From: Alkalihalobacillus sp. LMS6
GTDB lineage: Bacteria; Bacillota; Bacilli; Bacillales; Bacillaceae_D
Length of the DNA stretch: 64,000 bases
Direction of reading: 5' to 3'
Assembly (NCBI RefSeq): GCF_024362765.1
Contig: NZ_CP093302.1
Coordinates: forward strand, 1,084,001 to 1,148,000
The notes beneath the pieces are model-generated. The model saw only the letters and a list, made by a program, of their open reading frames with translations, did not search any database and was not told where the DNA came from. The translations under genes were made by a program, and so were the position numbers. Shown here one piece after another: positions 16,529 to 24,653 of this stretch (position 1 is its first letter; each line of letters opens with the position of its first letter).

Positions 16529-17479
16529 TTAATTTACTTTTGCAGCGTCTTTCGCTTCATCATCTTCATTTTTAACAGCATTGACATATTCACTTTGTGC
16601 TAAAATGTGATTGCCCTGCCAAATCTGCTCAAATTGTTCTCCGCCTTCTTCACCGTAAACAGAAGCAATGGTAGCTTTTAAGTCAGCTGTGTTTTCATCT
16701 TCTGCCCAGCTAACAAAATCAAAGTCTTCGCTATCTTTGAATTCTTTTGACATAGATAGTGTTGCTAAAGCAAAGTGTTCGGCAACAAGATTGCTTAGGT
16801 CTGATCTTAAGTTCCCAGCGTCTGTTAGAGGTGCTGTTCCTTCAAACATATCTGGATTTTGCTCAACGATGGCATTTGATAGAGCGGCACTAATATCAAA
16901 CATATGTGAAAGACCTTCACGATACGTCATGTAAGCTGCCTCGTAGTCACCATCTACATAAGCATTAAAGGCATCTTCTACTTGTTGTTCGTGAATATCT
17001 AGTACTTCAATGGCAGCGTCGCTTGGAAGAGCTCCCTCTGTCGCACCTGCAAGAAATTCACCAAATTCTACGTAGAAGGCATCAAGCATATCAGATGCTT
17101 CTTCTTGTGCTTCCATGTCCTCATCTTTTACAGCTTGAACGTATTCAGCCGTTAGTTCGTTATGTCCAGAGAAGATACGGTCAAATTCTTCTGCGCCTTC
17201 ATCTCCATAAAGTGATGCAATGGCCGGTTTCATATCTGCAGCATTTTGCATTAGTGCTTCTTGTGCAGCTTCTGCGCCTTCATCGCCATCATATTGTTTT
17301 TGCATAGATAGAACAGCTAACGCAAAGTGTTCTGATAAAAGGTGGTCGAGTGTTCCTCTAAGTTCAACTGCTGGTGTTGTTACTTGCGACATCCCTTCTT
17401 GTGCTTGAGCGCCTTGAATAAATGATGGTGCAATTAGTGAAGCACCTAATACTGGGATTAAAGCTTTTCTCATTTTCAT
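16529..17479 (-). CDS. secreted tandem-repeat surface protein, 5' part (frameshifted)
   Basis: 316 codons. Residues 1-27 are a Sec signal (cleavage after AQA). Repeat 1 spans about 38-213. Repeat 2 starts at about 222 and is cut by a stop after residue 316. Each repeat is helical with EHFALA-LSM, a GHN/GNH motif and IVEQNPDMF. Comparing the repeats shows that one A is missing in GCAAAAGT relative to the expected frame, after which the protein would continue to the sorting signal at 16137. The ATG has AAAGGAG at 10 bases. An ECF-type promoter lies 38 bases upstream. Function unknown; no family named with confidence. Confidence 0.8.
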   Translation of the reverse strand: MKMRKALIPVLGASLIAPSFIQGAQAQEGMSQVTTPAVELRGTLDHLLSEHFALAVLSMQKQYDGDEGAEAAQEALMQNAADMKPAIASLYGDEGAEEFDRIFSGHNELTAEYVQAVKDEDMEAQEEASDMLDAFYVEFGEFLAGATEGALPSDAAIEVLDIHEQQVEDAFNAYVDGDYEAAYMTYREGLSHMFDISAALSNAIVEQNPDMFEGTAPLTDAGNLRSDLSNLVAEHFALATLSMSKEFKDSEDFDFVSWAEDENTADLKATIASVYGEEGGEQFEQIWQGNHILAQSEYVNAVKNEDDEAKDAAKVN

Positions 17480-17516
17480 TTTGAAACACTCCTTTGTGTT
17501 TTGATTTCACTAAGCT

Positions 17517-17542
17517 AACGCAAAGGATGTCAGAATGGATCA
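17517..17542 (-). promoter_or_regulatory. ECF-type promoter of the surface-protein gene
   Basis: On the minus strand TGATCC (-35) is followed after exactly 16 bases by CGTT (-10), 38 bases before the ATG. The same AAAAAGTGATCCA...CGTT arrangement occurs upstream of the ECF sigma gene at 19132-19157. This makes the promoter a likely target of that sigma factor. Confidence 0.65.
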
Positions 17543-17621
17543 CTTTTTATAAAAAGTTTTTTAAAAAAATTAAAGGAGGATTATAAAGAAGCAATATAGA
17601 GAGGGTGTAAAAGCGTCTATC

Positions 17622-17660
17622 ACAAAGAAAAAGAACTGCACTCAATAAGCGCAGTTCTTT
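17622..17660 (-). terminator. terminator of the sigma/anti-sigma operon
   Basis: AAAGAACTGC / GCAGTTCTTT perfect 10-base stem with an 11-base loop, T-rich tail on the minus strand. Confidence 0.85.
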
Positions 17661-17679
17661 ATGTCGTGACAAGATGAGT

Positions 17680-18444
17680 TTAAAGTTCTTCTAATAACAC
17701 AATCTCGCCTTCTGGGGTTTCACTTGTTTCGTCAGGTTCAATCGTAATCGCTATCGTATCAAAGCCCATTGATGGGTCGATGTCGAATGTAGACATGCCA
17801 CTTCCATCTTCAGCAGGTGTGAATGTACCCGCCCGGTATGGGTCGCCATCTTTTAACAACCATACTTGATACACTTGCGTATCTTCTGTTTGCGATAGTT
17901 GGTCTGCCTCAACAATTAACTGTTGGTATTGATCTTTATTAACAAAAGAGGCAGTCGCTTCAAATGGAATCGTCTCTTCAGCCGGCTGGAGACTCAAACG
18001 CTGTACAAGTGAATCTACGGTGACGCTTGGTTCCACAACCGTGTCTCCTGGACCACTTAATTGGTTGACGGTATAGACATTTCCAATTAGCGACAGTAAT
18101 AAGGCGGCAGCCATTGTCGGAATGAGCCAATTTCTTTTCTTTTTACGTTTTGGTAACTCTTGTTTTTCTTTTATAGGAGTAACAGTTTTATCTTGATCAT
18201 CAGTAGACTGAGAATCTACCGGTGCTTTTTCAGCAAACGCAGCTGCAAGAACTCGGTCTTTCATTGCTGATGGAGGTTCAACTGGATCAACATCAAACCC
18301 TAAGTCATCCGTAAGCTCTTTGATTTCATTTAATTCTTCTTGGCATGTCGAACATGTTTCTAGATGCGCTTCAAATTCTTTTCGTTCTGTGTCGGTTAAT
18401 TGTCCGTTAATGTAGTCAATTAAATGGTTACAACGTTCACTCAT
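17680..18444 (-). CDS. anti-sigma factor, RskA-like with zinc-finger domain
   Basis: 254 residues. The N-terminal zf-HC2 anti-sigma domain has the H-x3-C-x2-C motif (HLETCSTCQEE). A Lys-rich linker precedes one membrane segment (about 110-127), and an extracytoplasmic RskA-type C-terminal domain follows. It should hold the ECF sigma factor at the membrane until an envelope signal arrives. The start is the ATG at 18444, 8 bases from GGAGGG. It overlaps the sigma stop codon by 8 bases (ATGAGTGA), so the two are translationally coupled. Confidence 0.9.
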   Translation of the reverse strand: MSERCNHLIDYINGQLTDTERKEFEAHLETCSTCQEELNEIKELTDDLGFDVDPVEPPSAMKDRVLAAAFAEKAPVDSQSTDDQDKTVTPIKEKQELPKRKKKRNWLIPTMAAALLLSLIGNVYTVNQLSGPGDTVVEPSVTVDSLVQRLSLQPAEETIPFEATASFVNKDQYQQLIVEADQLSQTEDTQVYQVWLLKDGDPYRAGTFTPAEDGSGMSTFDIDPSMGFDTIAITIEPDETSETPEGEIVLLEEL

Positions 18445-19003
18445 GAATGATCCCTCCATTCTGTTCAATGTCTTGGATAGTTTCTTTCAGATGTTTTAAT
18501 GCAAGTCGAATCCTTCCTTTAACCGTACCTAAGGGGAGGTCGCAAGAATCAGCAATCTTCTGCTGCGACAAGCCTTGATAATAAAATAAGGTAATGACCT
18601 TTTGTTGTTCTCGTTTTAACTGGCTAATCGCTCTTCTGACGACAGCCCGTTTTTCTTTCCATTCCACCTGATCTTCCACGCTCGGATCAGGATCTTCTGT
18701 CATTTCTTTTGTCGCGATTTCAGAAGCGGTTTCCCGTTTCTTACGAATATGGTCAATGACAGTATTTCGTGTCATCGTCAATAACCAGCTAGAAAATTTT
18801 CCTTTTGTTTCATCGTATGAACTTTTTTGTGTCCACACTTTTATAAAAACTTCCTGAACAATTTCTTCGGCCAATTGTTTTTCTTCCGTCATCTTAAAGG
18901 TGAAAGAAAAGAGAAGCTTACTGTATTTATCATACATTTGTTCGAGCGCCTCTTTTTCTCCACGCCTGAGCTTCTTATAGAGCTCTACATCATGTTCGGG
19001 CAT
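18437..19003 (-). CDS. ECF RNA polymerase sigma factor (partner of the RskA-like anti-sigma)
   Basis: 188-residue sigma-70 family factor. Region 2 (about 20-95, with EEIVQEVFIKVW and FSSWLLTMTRNTVIDHIRK) and region 4 (about 125-180, with LPLGTVKGRIRLALKHLK) are present. The start is the ATG at 19003, 6 bases from AAAGGAG; longer in-frame extensions lack an SD. The autoregulatory-looking promoter at 19132-19157 and the matching site before the surface-protein gene define a predicted mini-regulon. Confidence 0.93.
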   Translation of the reverse strand: MPEHDVELYKKLRRGEKEALEQMYDKYSKLLFSFTFKMTEEKQLAEEIVQEVFIKVWTQKSSYDETKGKFSSWLLTMTRNTVIDHIRKKRETASEIATKEMTEDPDPSVEDQVEWKEKRAVVRRAISQLKREQQKVITLFYYQGLSQQKIADSCDLPLGTVKGRIRLALKHLKETIQDIEQNGGIIHE

Positions 19004-19131
19004 CATAATCTCCTTTTTAATCTGATCTCGATTTACGGACATAAAAAATCGGAATAATAGCTCTTTGCTGATTTTACATGTATTTGTCGAGAAAAGCCAA
19101 ATAAAAAGGTAAGTGGTTCGCTCTCTTATTA

Positions 19132-19157
19132 AACGTATCAAACGTTCGTTTGGATCA
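19132..19157 (-). promoter_or_regulatory. ECF-type promoter of the sigma/anti-sigma operon
   Basis: TGATCC-N16-CGTT on the minus strand, preceded by AAAAAAAG as at 17517-17542. It implies a leader of about 120 bases before the sigma start codon. I see no other gene between 19004 and 19304. Confidence 0.65.
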
Positions 19158-19304
19158 CTTTTTTTAAAAAGATGTTTGAGCGTAGTAATAAGTGGGAAAA
19201 GGAATAAATTATCCTAACAAGGATTGTACCATGATTCCTTGCGTTGCTTCTCACGATATGATTAGATGGCAACTAAGGACATTTCGATTGAGGTGAGCAA
19301 AGAA

Positions 19305-20771
19305 ATGGGCAGTTCGAATAACGAAACAAATTGGCGTTTAGATACTAGTTATAAACAACTACCTGAAGCCTTTTATAGTAAGCAATCGTTTAATGAAGTG
19401 CCAAACCCAGAAGTTGTTATTTTTAATGATCCATTAGCAGAGCACTTATCAATGCCTCTAGATTTTCTGAAAGCAAATGAAGGTCAAGAGCTCCTAGCAG
19501 GAAATCAATTGCCCGATGGACGAGAAGGGCTGGCGCAAGCTTATGCAGGACATCAATTCGGACATTTTACGATGCTTGGCGATGGGAGAGCGCTTCTTTT
19601 AGGTGAACACATAACGCCTGAGGGAGAGCGTGTGGACGTTCAATTAAAAGGGTCAGGACGAACGGTGTTTTCACGTGGTGGCGATGGAAGGGCCGCACTT
19701 GGTCCAATGCTTAGAGAATATATTATGAGTGAAGGCATGCATGGGTTAGGCATTCCTACTACAAGAAGCTTAGCTGTTATGAAAACAGGCCAATACGTGA
19801 GGCGAGAGGAACGGTTGCCCGGTGCCGTTCTCACGCGTATCGCAAAGAGCCATATTCGCGTTGGGACGTTTCAATTTGCAGCTGCACGAGGAGAAGTAGA
19901 TGATCTTAAAGCATTAGCAGATTATGCAATTGAACGTCATGAACCAGATTTGCATGGGGAGCAACAACCATATCTATCGTTCCTCTATCGAGTGATCGAA
20001 AAACAAGCGCACTTAATCGCGCAATGGCAGCTTGTCGGTTTTGTTCATGGTGTCATGAATACAGATAACATGGCAATCAGTGGTGAAACCATTGACTATG
20101 GCCCGTGTGCATTTCTAGATGCGTATGATCCATCAGCAGTATTTAGTTCAATTGACACGCAAGGACGCTATGCATATGGCAATCAACCTTATAGCGCGAA
20201 CTGGAATGTAGCCAGATTTGCTGAAGCGCTCTTACCTTTGCTGTCAGAAAATCAAGAGCAAGCTGTAGCAATAGCGCAACAAGCCATTGAAGCATTTACG
20301 CCTCTTTATAAACAGTACTGGCTAGAAGGAATGCGGACAAAATTAGGATTGTTACAAGAGGGAGAGGAAGACGGAGCATTTGTTAACCAACTCCTCGCTA
20401 TTATGAGCGAGTATAAACTTGACTACACGAATACGTTTCGACAGTTAAGTACTGGAGAGAAGCTAGCTTCAACTGTAGAAGACGATGGTCATTATCAAGA
20501 GTGGAAGAAAGAGTGGCAACGTCGTTTGGACGAGCAACCCTTTAAGCGAGAAGAAGCGGTACAAACCATGTTAGCAACGAATCCTTATGTTATTCCAAGA
20601 AATGAACATATGGAGCGCGTGCTTAATGATGCCGTAGAAAAAAATGATGCCACCTTGCTGAAGAAATTTTTGTCTGCACTGAGCAATCCATTTATAGAAA
20701 CAGATGAAGGAAAAGAGTTTACAGCAGTATCAACAAACGTCAAACCTTACATCACGTATTGCGGCACATAA
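19305..20771 (+). CDS. selO: protein adenylyltransferase SelO (YdiU family)
   Basis: Pseudokinase-fold enzyme that transfers AMP from ATP to Ser/Thr/Tyr of target proteins, linked to redox stress. 488 residues, near family length. Signature blocks are AYAGHQFGHFTMLGDGRA, QLKGSGRTVFSRGGDGRAA and the active-site VHGVMNTDNMAISG with DYGPCAFLD. It ends in YCGT, the Cys at the position of selenocysteine in some homologues. The ATG at 19305 is preferred because GAGGTG lies about 9 bases before it; an ATG 13 codons upstream has no SD. Monocistronic. Confidence 0.93.
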   Translation: MGSSNNETNWRLDTSYKQLPEAFYSKQSFNEVPNPEVVIFNDPLAEHLSMPLDFLKANEGQELLAGNQLPDGREGLAQAYAGHQFGHFTMLGDGRALLLGEHITPEGERVDVQLKGSGRTVFSRGGDGRAALGPMLREYIMSEGMHGLGIPTTRSLAVMKTGQYVRREERLPGAVLTRIAKSHIRVGTFQFAAARGEVDDLKALADYAIERHEPDLHGEQQPYLSFLYRVIEKQAHLIAQWQLVGFVHGVMNTDNMAISGETIDYGPCAFLDAYDPSAVFSSIDTQGRYAYGNQPYSANWNVARFAEALLPLLSENQEQAVAIAQQAIEAFTPLYKQYWLEGMRTKLGLLQEGEEDGAFVNQLLAIMSEYKLDYTNTFRQLSTGEKLASTVEDDGHYQEWKKEWQRRLDEQPFKREEAVQTMLATNPYVIPRNEHMERVLNDAVEKNDATLLKKFLSALSNPFIETDEGKEFTAVSTNVKPYITYCGT

Positions 20772-20797
20772 CGTATTGTTGTGTGTCGCTTTTTTAT
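20761..20797 (+). terminator. selO terminator
   Basis: GCGGCACA / TGTGTCGC stem overlapping the selO stop codon, followed by seven T. Confidence 0.8.
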
Positions 20798-20838
20798 AAA
20801 GATGTCAATCGTCCCATCCTAGTTTAGCGTGAAGGCGT

Positions 20839-21123
20839 TCATGCGATAGCAATCACGATCAAATTAATGATAAGAAACAAGCAGAGTCCACCATAAAAAA
20901 AAGAACGTTTTAAACCGAGATAATGGCATTTAATGGCTTTAGGAATGAGTGCAAGTACGAGTGTTCCGTTTAAAACTAGGCTTATTACTCTGGCATAGGA
21001 ATAGGGTTCACTTATATTTTGGGTAATGAGAAATAAGAGGATGACCATCATCATGAAAGGAATCCAGGCTAAAACCTCTATACGCCACCATTGCTCACTT
21101 TTTGATTCTGTTTTGACATCCAT
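20839..21123 (-). CDS. hypothetical small membrane protein, 94 aa
   Basis: Three predicted membrane segments (about 17-34, 44-60, 74-93) after a hydrophilic start with QWWRIE. The ATG at 21123 follows AGAGGGGG by about 6 bases. No family recognised. It is divergent from two further small membrane proteins. Confidence 0.55.
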   Translation of the reverse strand: MDVKTESKSEQWWRIEVLAWIPFMMMVILLFLITQNISEPYSYARVISLVLNGTLVLALIPKAIKCHYLGLKRSFFYGGLCLFLIINLIVIAIA

Positions 21124-21234
21124 AACAAACCCCCTCTTAGAAAACCGTATAGTTTCTACATACACAGAATAGACGTATGTAAAACATGGTTTACAAAAAA
21201 ATGGTCATTTCATAAATGGAAAGGGTGTATGCGA

Positions 21235-21492
21235 ATGCACATTGCACTACATATCGGTTATTTTATCGTACTAGTCTTGTCGTGTTTTTTGTCTTTTTTC
21301 GTCTTATTTGGTGCAGGTTTTGCAGGAGAGTTTGGTATTACGCTATCGACCGTTTTTAACGTTTTCGGGTTTAGTGTAATATGGGTCGCTGGTTATATGA
21401 CGTTTTTGTTTACAAAAGACCGCTCCATTCAATATGTTAGTTTATTGTGTGTGATCGTGGGACTTCCAACGTGGTTCATATTAGCGCCTTAA
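21235..21492 (+). CDS. hypothetical small membrane protein, 85 aa
   Basis: Three hydrophobic segments covering most of its length, no recognised domain. Of two nearby ATGs the one at 21235 is better spaced from GGAAAGGG. It is followed after 16 bases by another small membrane protein with its own strong SD, so the two are probably cotranscribed and may work together. Confidence 0.55.
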   Translation: MHIALHIGYFIVLVLSCFLSFFVLFGAGFAGEFGITLSTVFNVFGFSVIWVAGYMTFLFTKDRSIQYVSLLCVIVGLPTWFILAP

Positions 21493-21508
21493 TAAAGGAG
21501 GATAAAAA

Positions 21509-21760
21509 ATGGATGTGATCAACTATAGTATATTGAGTGTAACAGGTGTTGGGGTTGTATTTGCTATGTTCATGTCAACGCTTTTTTTTACGCCTTTACT
21601 CATCACCGTGCCTCTTTTTGCAGGGTGGCTAGGACTTGTCTATACGTATAAAAAAGGAACGCACCGAAATTTCTACGTGATCTGGGGTCTGTCGGCATGT
21701 ATTTTAGTAGTGACAGTTTTTTTAGCGGTTACGTTTAGCCTAATATTGATGAATGGATGA
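21509..21760 (+). CDS. hypothetical small membrane protein, 83 aa
   Basis: Three hydrophobic segments with a short basic loop (YTYKKGTHRNF) between the second and third. SD AAAGGAGG lies 6 bases before the ATG. Second gene of a probable two-gene unit. No family recognised. Confidence 0.55.
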   Translation: MDVINYSILSVTGVGVVFAMFMSTLFFTPLLITVPLFAGWLGLVYTYKKGTHRNFYVIWGLSACILVVTVFLAVTFSLILMNG

Positions 21761-21878
21761 GCGTAAAAAATAGAGAATGGTGACTGGTTATTAGAGGTTT
21801 CGTCGACCGAGAAGGAGATTCCCGTTTGAAATGGAATATGCCTGTATAGAAGCATATTTTGAAGGGGTGATGTGAGTC

Positions 21879-22289
21879 GTGAACGTTCAGTTAACCTATG
21901 AAGCACAGCAAAGTTTGGAAGGGTATTTACAAGCGAAAACAACGCTAGCGGAGGAGACTGAAGCTGATTGGGTGTTTCAGACGAATTGTTTTAAACAATA
22001 TCGTATTCGTAAATTAGATGGAGCCACTTACTGCCAAGGTCGTCTAGTTGTGTTATTGTCGCTACATGTTGATGAAACGAAATGGTCTCAGCTGATTTTA
22101 TCCCTATTAAAACGCTATCCACATGGTGTGGAATATTTAAAAGATGATACCCACGCGATTTATTTTTCGATTTATCAAAAAATAAAAAAGAAGCGACTTC
22201 AAAAAACGATCCAGTATAGTAAAGCAACTGGTGCCATTCGTGTTCTACAAGGGGATCATTTGAAGCTCTCAAACGTTCATGTAGGCTGA
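21879..22289 (+). CDS. hypothetical protein, 136 aa
   Basis: Soluble protein with a GTG start and AAGGGG about 11 bases upstream. It mixes acidic and basic segments (EEETEADWVF, IYQKIKKKRLQKTIQYSKATG) and has no signal peptide or membrane segment. The basic C-terminal half could bind nucleic acid, but nothing specific supports that. Alone between small membrane proteins and a T-rich hairpin. Confidence 0.5.
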   Translation: MNVQLTYEAQQSLEGYLQAKTTLAEETEADWVFQTNCFKQYRIRKLDGATYCQGRLVVLLSLHVDETKWSQLILSLLKRYPHGVEYLKDDTHAIYFSIYQKIKKKRLQKTIQYSKATGAIRVLQGDHLKLSNVHVG

Positions 22290-22335
22290 ATGATAAACAA
22301 AAAAGGATTTTGATCATCCATGTAGAAACCCTATG

Positions 22336-22377
22336 TAAGAGAGGAGGATGACTGCACCCATTCTCTTCTTTTTTTAT
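22336..22377 (+). terminator. probable terminator
   Basis: AAGAGA / TCTCTT hairpin with an imperfect inner stem, followed by C and eight T. It closes the 21879 gene. Confidence 0.5.
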
Positions 22378-22503
22378 TTCTAGCCATTCAACCTTCTGTA
22401 TAAATAAGCAAATGTTCCGTATATATGCTTGAAAAATGGTATACTTTTACGTAAATTCATCTAGCGAAAGTAGGAGAGTGCCATTTTTTATTTATATTTA
22501 AGT

Positions 22504-23835
22504 TTGATCTTACTGTATATCGCAAGTGAATTTGTTGACCATACAAGTATTCAAAGCGCAATGGGCGTACTTGCTCTTATCATTATTAGCATTAATTTCT
22601 TTAAAGTGAAACGACTGTATTTTTGGGCGGGTACAGCTTTTTTTAGTGTAGGGCTTGTTTGCGCGTTTCTTTACGTGCCTGCAGAAAGACCGTTCTTATC
22701 ATTATTTGGTTCAATGACAAGTTTATTAGCATTGCTGTTTGTTTTGCCATACATGAGCACGATTATTGCAGTTGGTAAATATGATCGAGCCCTTGGTCAA
22801 ATGATTCGCAAACCACCACAGTTAACAATGGTTCGGCTTTACCGACGTACCTCGATGATGACGTACATGTTGACATTATTTTTGAATGTGGCAACGGTTC
22901 CAGTCGTAGTGTCCACTGTTAAAGCACAAGTATCTCAGTTAAAAGATGCATTTATTCAGCGATTTTTTGCACATAGCATATTGAGAGCGTATGGCCTTGT
23001 CTTACTCTGGAGTCCTACTGAAGTGCTTGTCGCTTCAACGATTGATATGACAGGCACAAATTATTTGCTTTTATTTCCAACATTATTTACGATTAGTGTT
23101 TTATTTATATCACTAGATTGGTTTATACATAATCGACAATTAAAGCACGTTGATTTGAAGGCAGCTGTTGAAGTCGCCCATAACCCGGTTCAACTAAGAA
23201 AGAAACTGTTGGAGCTAGGCTTTGCGATAACCTGTTTTATCGTGTTGCTGTTAAGTCTAAATGCCTTCATACCACAGTCGTTCTTGTTTTCAGTCACTGT
23301 GCTCATTATTCCTTTTACGTTTATGTGGGCTTTCTTTATTAAAAAAGGAAAACGTTTCTCAATTTTAAGTACAGCTTATGTGAAAGGAAATACAACGCAG
23401 CTACATGGCTTATTCTTTTTATTTTTAGCAGCTGGCTTTTTTGTGGAAGTGTTTCCATATACGACATTATTTGGCCATATGGACACGTTTTTCTCCTATG
23501 TCTATGAGAGTGGACCGATTCTTTTATTCTATTTATTAATTGCTGTATGTATTTTTAGCTTTGCTTTAATTGGTTTCCATCCGTTAATCTCAATTGCGAT
23601 CTTCTCGCCTTTTTTAGCCGATGCGATGATTGCTCATCCTTATGGGGTCAGTGTGTTATTAATCGGTGTAGGATTAAGTACGGTTATGATTGGTCCGTTT
23701 AACATTACACCGACGATTTTAGCGATGCAGCTTCAAGCGAACCCTTACGCGATTATTCAAAAGAATTTAGTGTTTGCCTTTAGTTATTTGCTGTTTATTG
23801 TAGGTGTCGCAACGGTGTTTAGTTTAATCTTATAA
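22504..23835 (+). CDS. multi-spanning membrane protein of unknown function
   Basis: About 443 residues with ten or more hydrophobic segments; the overall pattern is that of an ion or organic-anion transporter (the C-terminal SVLLIGVGLSTVMIGPFN segment is transporter-like), but I cannot name a family. The start is odd: there is no ATG. A TTG at 22504 has no SD. AGGAG at 22472-22476 is ideally placed for an ATT codon at 22483, which would add IFYLYLS to the N-terminus. The end is clear. It probably shares a transcript with the TVP38-type gene 75 bases later. Confidence 0.7.
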   Translation: MILLYIASEFVDHTSIQSAMGVLALIIISINFFKVKRLYFWAGTAFFSVGLVCAFLYVPAERPFLSLFGSMTSLLALLFVLPYMSTIIAVGKYDRALGQMIRKPPQLTMVRLYRRTSMMTYMLTLFLNVATVPVVVSTVKAQVSQLKDAFIQRFFAHSILRAYGLVLLWSPTEVLVASTIDMTGTNYLLLFPTLFTISVLFISLDWFIHNRQLKHVDLKAAVEVAHNPVQLRKKLLELGFAITCFIVLLLSLNAFIPQSFLFSVTVLIIPFTFMWAFFIKKGKRFSILSTAYVKGNTTQLHGLFFLFLAAGFFVEVFPYTTLFGHMDTFFSYVYESGPILLFYLLIAVCIFSFALIGFHPLISIAIFSPFLADAMIAHPYGVSVLLIGVGLSTVMIGPFNITPTILAMQLQANPYAIIQKNLVFAFSYLLFIVGVATVFSLIL

Positions 23836-23910
23836 ACCATAATGGTCAGATCGTTTGAGCTATGGAGTTAAGAAAAGAATTGAAATTTTTGATAGAGAGT
23901 AGAGAAAGCG

Positions 23911-24549
23911 ATGATTGTAAAAGTTGTCAGCGCCGTCCTTGTAATTGTTGCGATCTTACTTGTAGCCCAGTCTGACTGGGTGACTGAATTAAGAACTGGT
24001 GAGGCGGGAGAAGCAAGTGAGTTGTTTCAACAATCTCTTCCCTTTTTACTGGTGTTGTCGCTAGTCTTATTAATTGTACAAAGCATTTTAACCGTTGTTC
24101 CTTTGGCTCTAATCTTAATCTTTAATTACATGTTACTAGATTTTTGGTCGGGTTATGCCTGGAGCCTTGGAACAAGTTTGTTTGCGAGTGTGCTTGCATT
24201 TTATTTATATCGCTATTGGTTGCAACAGTTGTTTCAACAGAAGGTCAGAAAAGATTGGGTACAAGCAATTGAACGAAATGGGTTTTGGGTGGTACTAACA
24301 AGTCGGCTTATCCCTGTCATGCCGTCTAGTTTAATCAATTTAGCAGCAGGGAGTAGTCAAATCACACTGCCAACGTTCTTTCTGTCAACGTTGATTGGAA
24401 ATAGTCTTTATTTACTTGCACTATTCTTGTTAATGGAAGGGTTTATTGCTGGTGGGATGGAATGGCTCTTGTTACCTGGCGTTGGAATTTTGTTTTTAGC
24501 GATTTTTCTAAAGAAAAAAGTGGCGAAACCAGCGAGTGAGTATGAATAA
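23911..24549 (+). CDS. TVP38/TMEM64 (DedA-like) membrane protein
   Basis: 212-residue integral membrane protein of the SNARE-associated/VTT superfamily. The family core lies at about residues 130-150: SRLIPVMPSSLINLAAGSSQI. Five or six hydrophobic segments surround it. DedA/VTT proteins are linked to lipid flipping and membrane homeostasis. The ATG has only a weak SD (AGAGAAAG). A basic Lys-rich C-terminus (LKKKVAKP) suggests a cytoplasmic end. Confidence 0.82.
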   Translation: MIVKVVSAVLVIVAILLVAQSDWVTELRTGEAGEASELFQQSLPFLLVLSLVLLIVQSILTVVPLALILIFNYMLLDFWSGYAWSLGTSLFASVLAFYLYRYWLQQLFQQKVRKDWVQAIERNGFWVVLTSRLIPVMPSSLINLAAGSSQITLPTFFLSTLIGNSLYLLALFLLMEGFIAGGMEWLLLPGVGILFLAIFLKKKVAKPASEYE

Positions 24550-24653
24550 TTGAGGAGATGAAGACCATCCGCTTCATCCTTCTTTTTTTGCAAATATGTG
24601 AGAGCGTTTACAAAGCATCGTCTAAATTAAAGAAAACAGGAGAAATGTATACG

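Noticed and set aside
19004-19141. Longer N-terminus for the RskA-linked sigma factor
   Set aside because: The extension lacks an SD and overlaps the predicted promoter leader; AAAGGAG is correctly spaced from the ATG at 19003.
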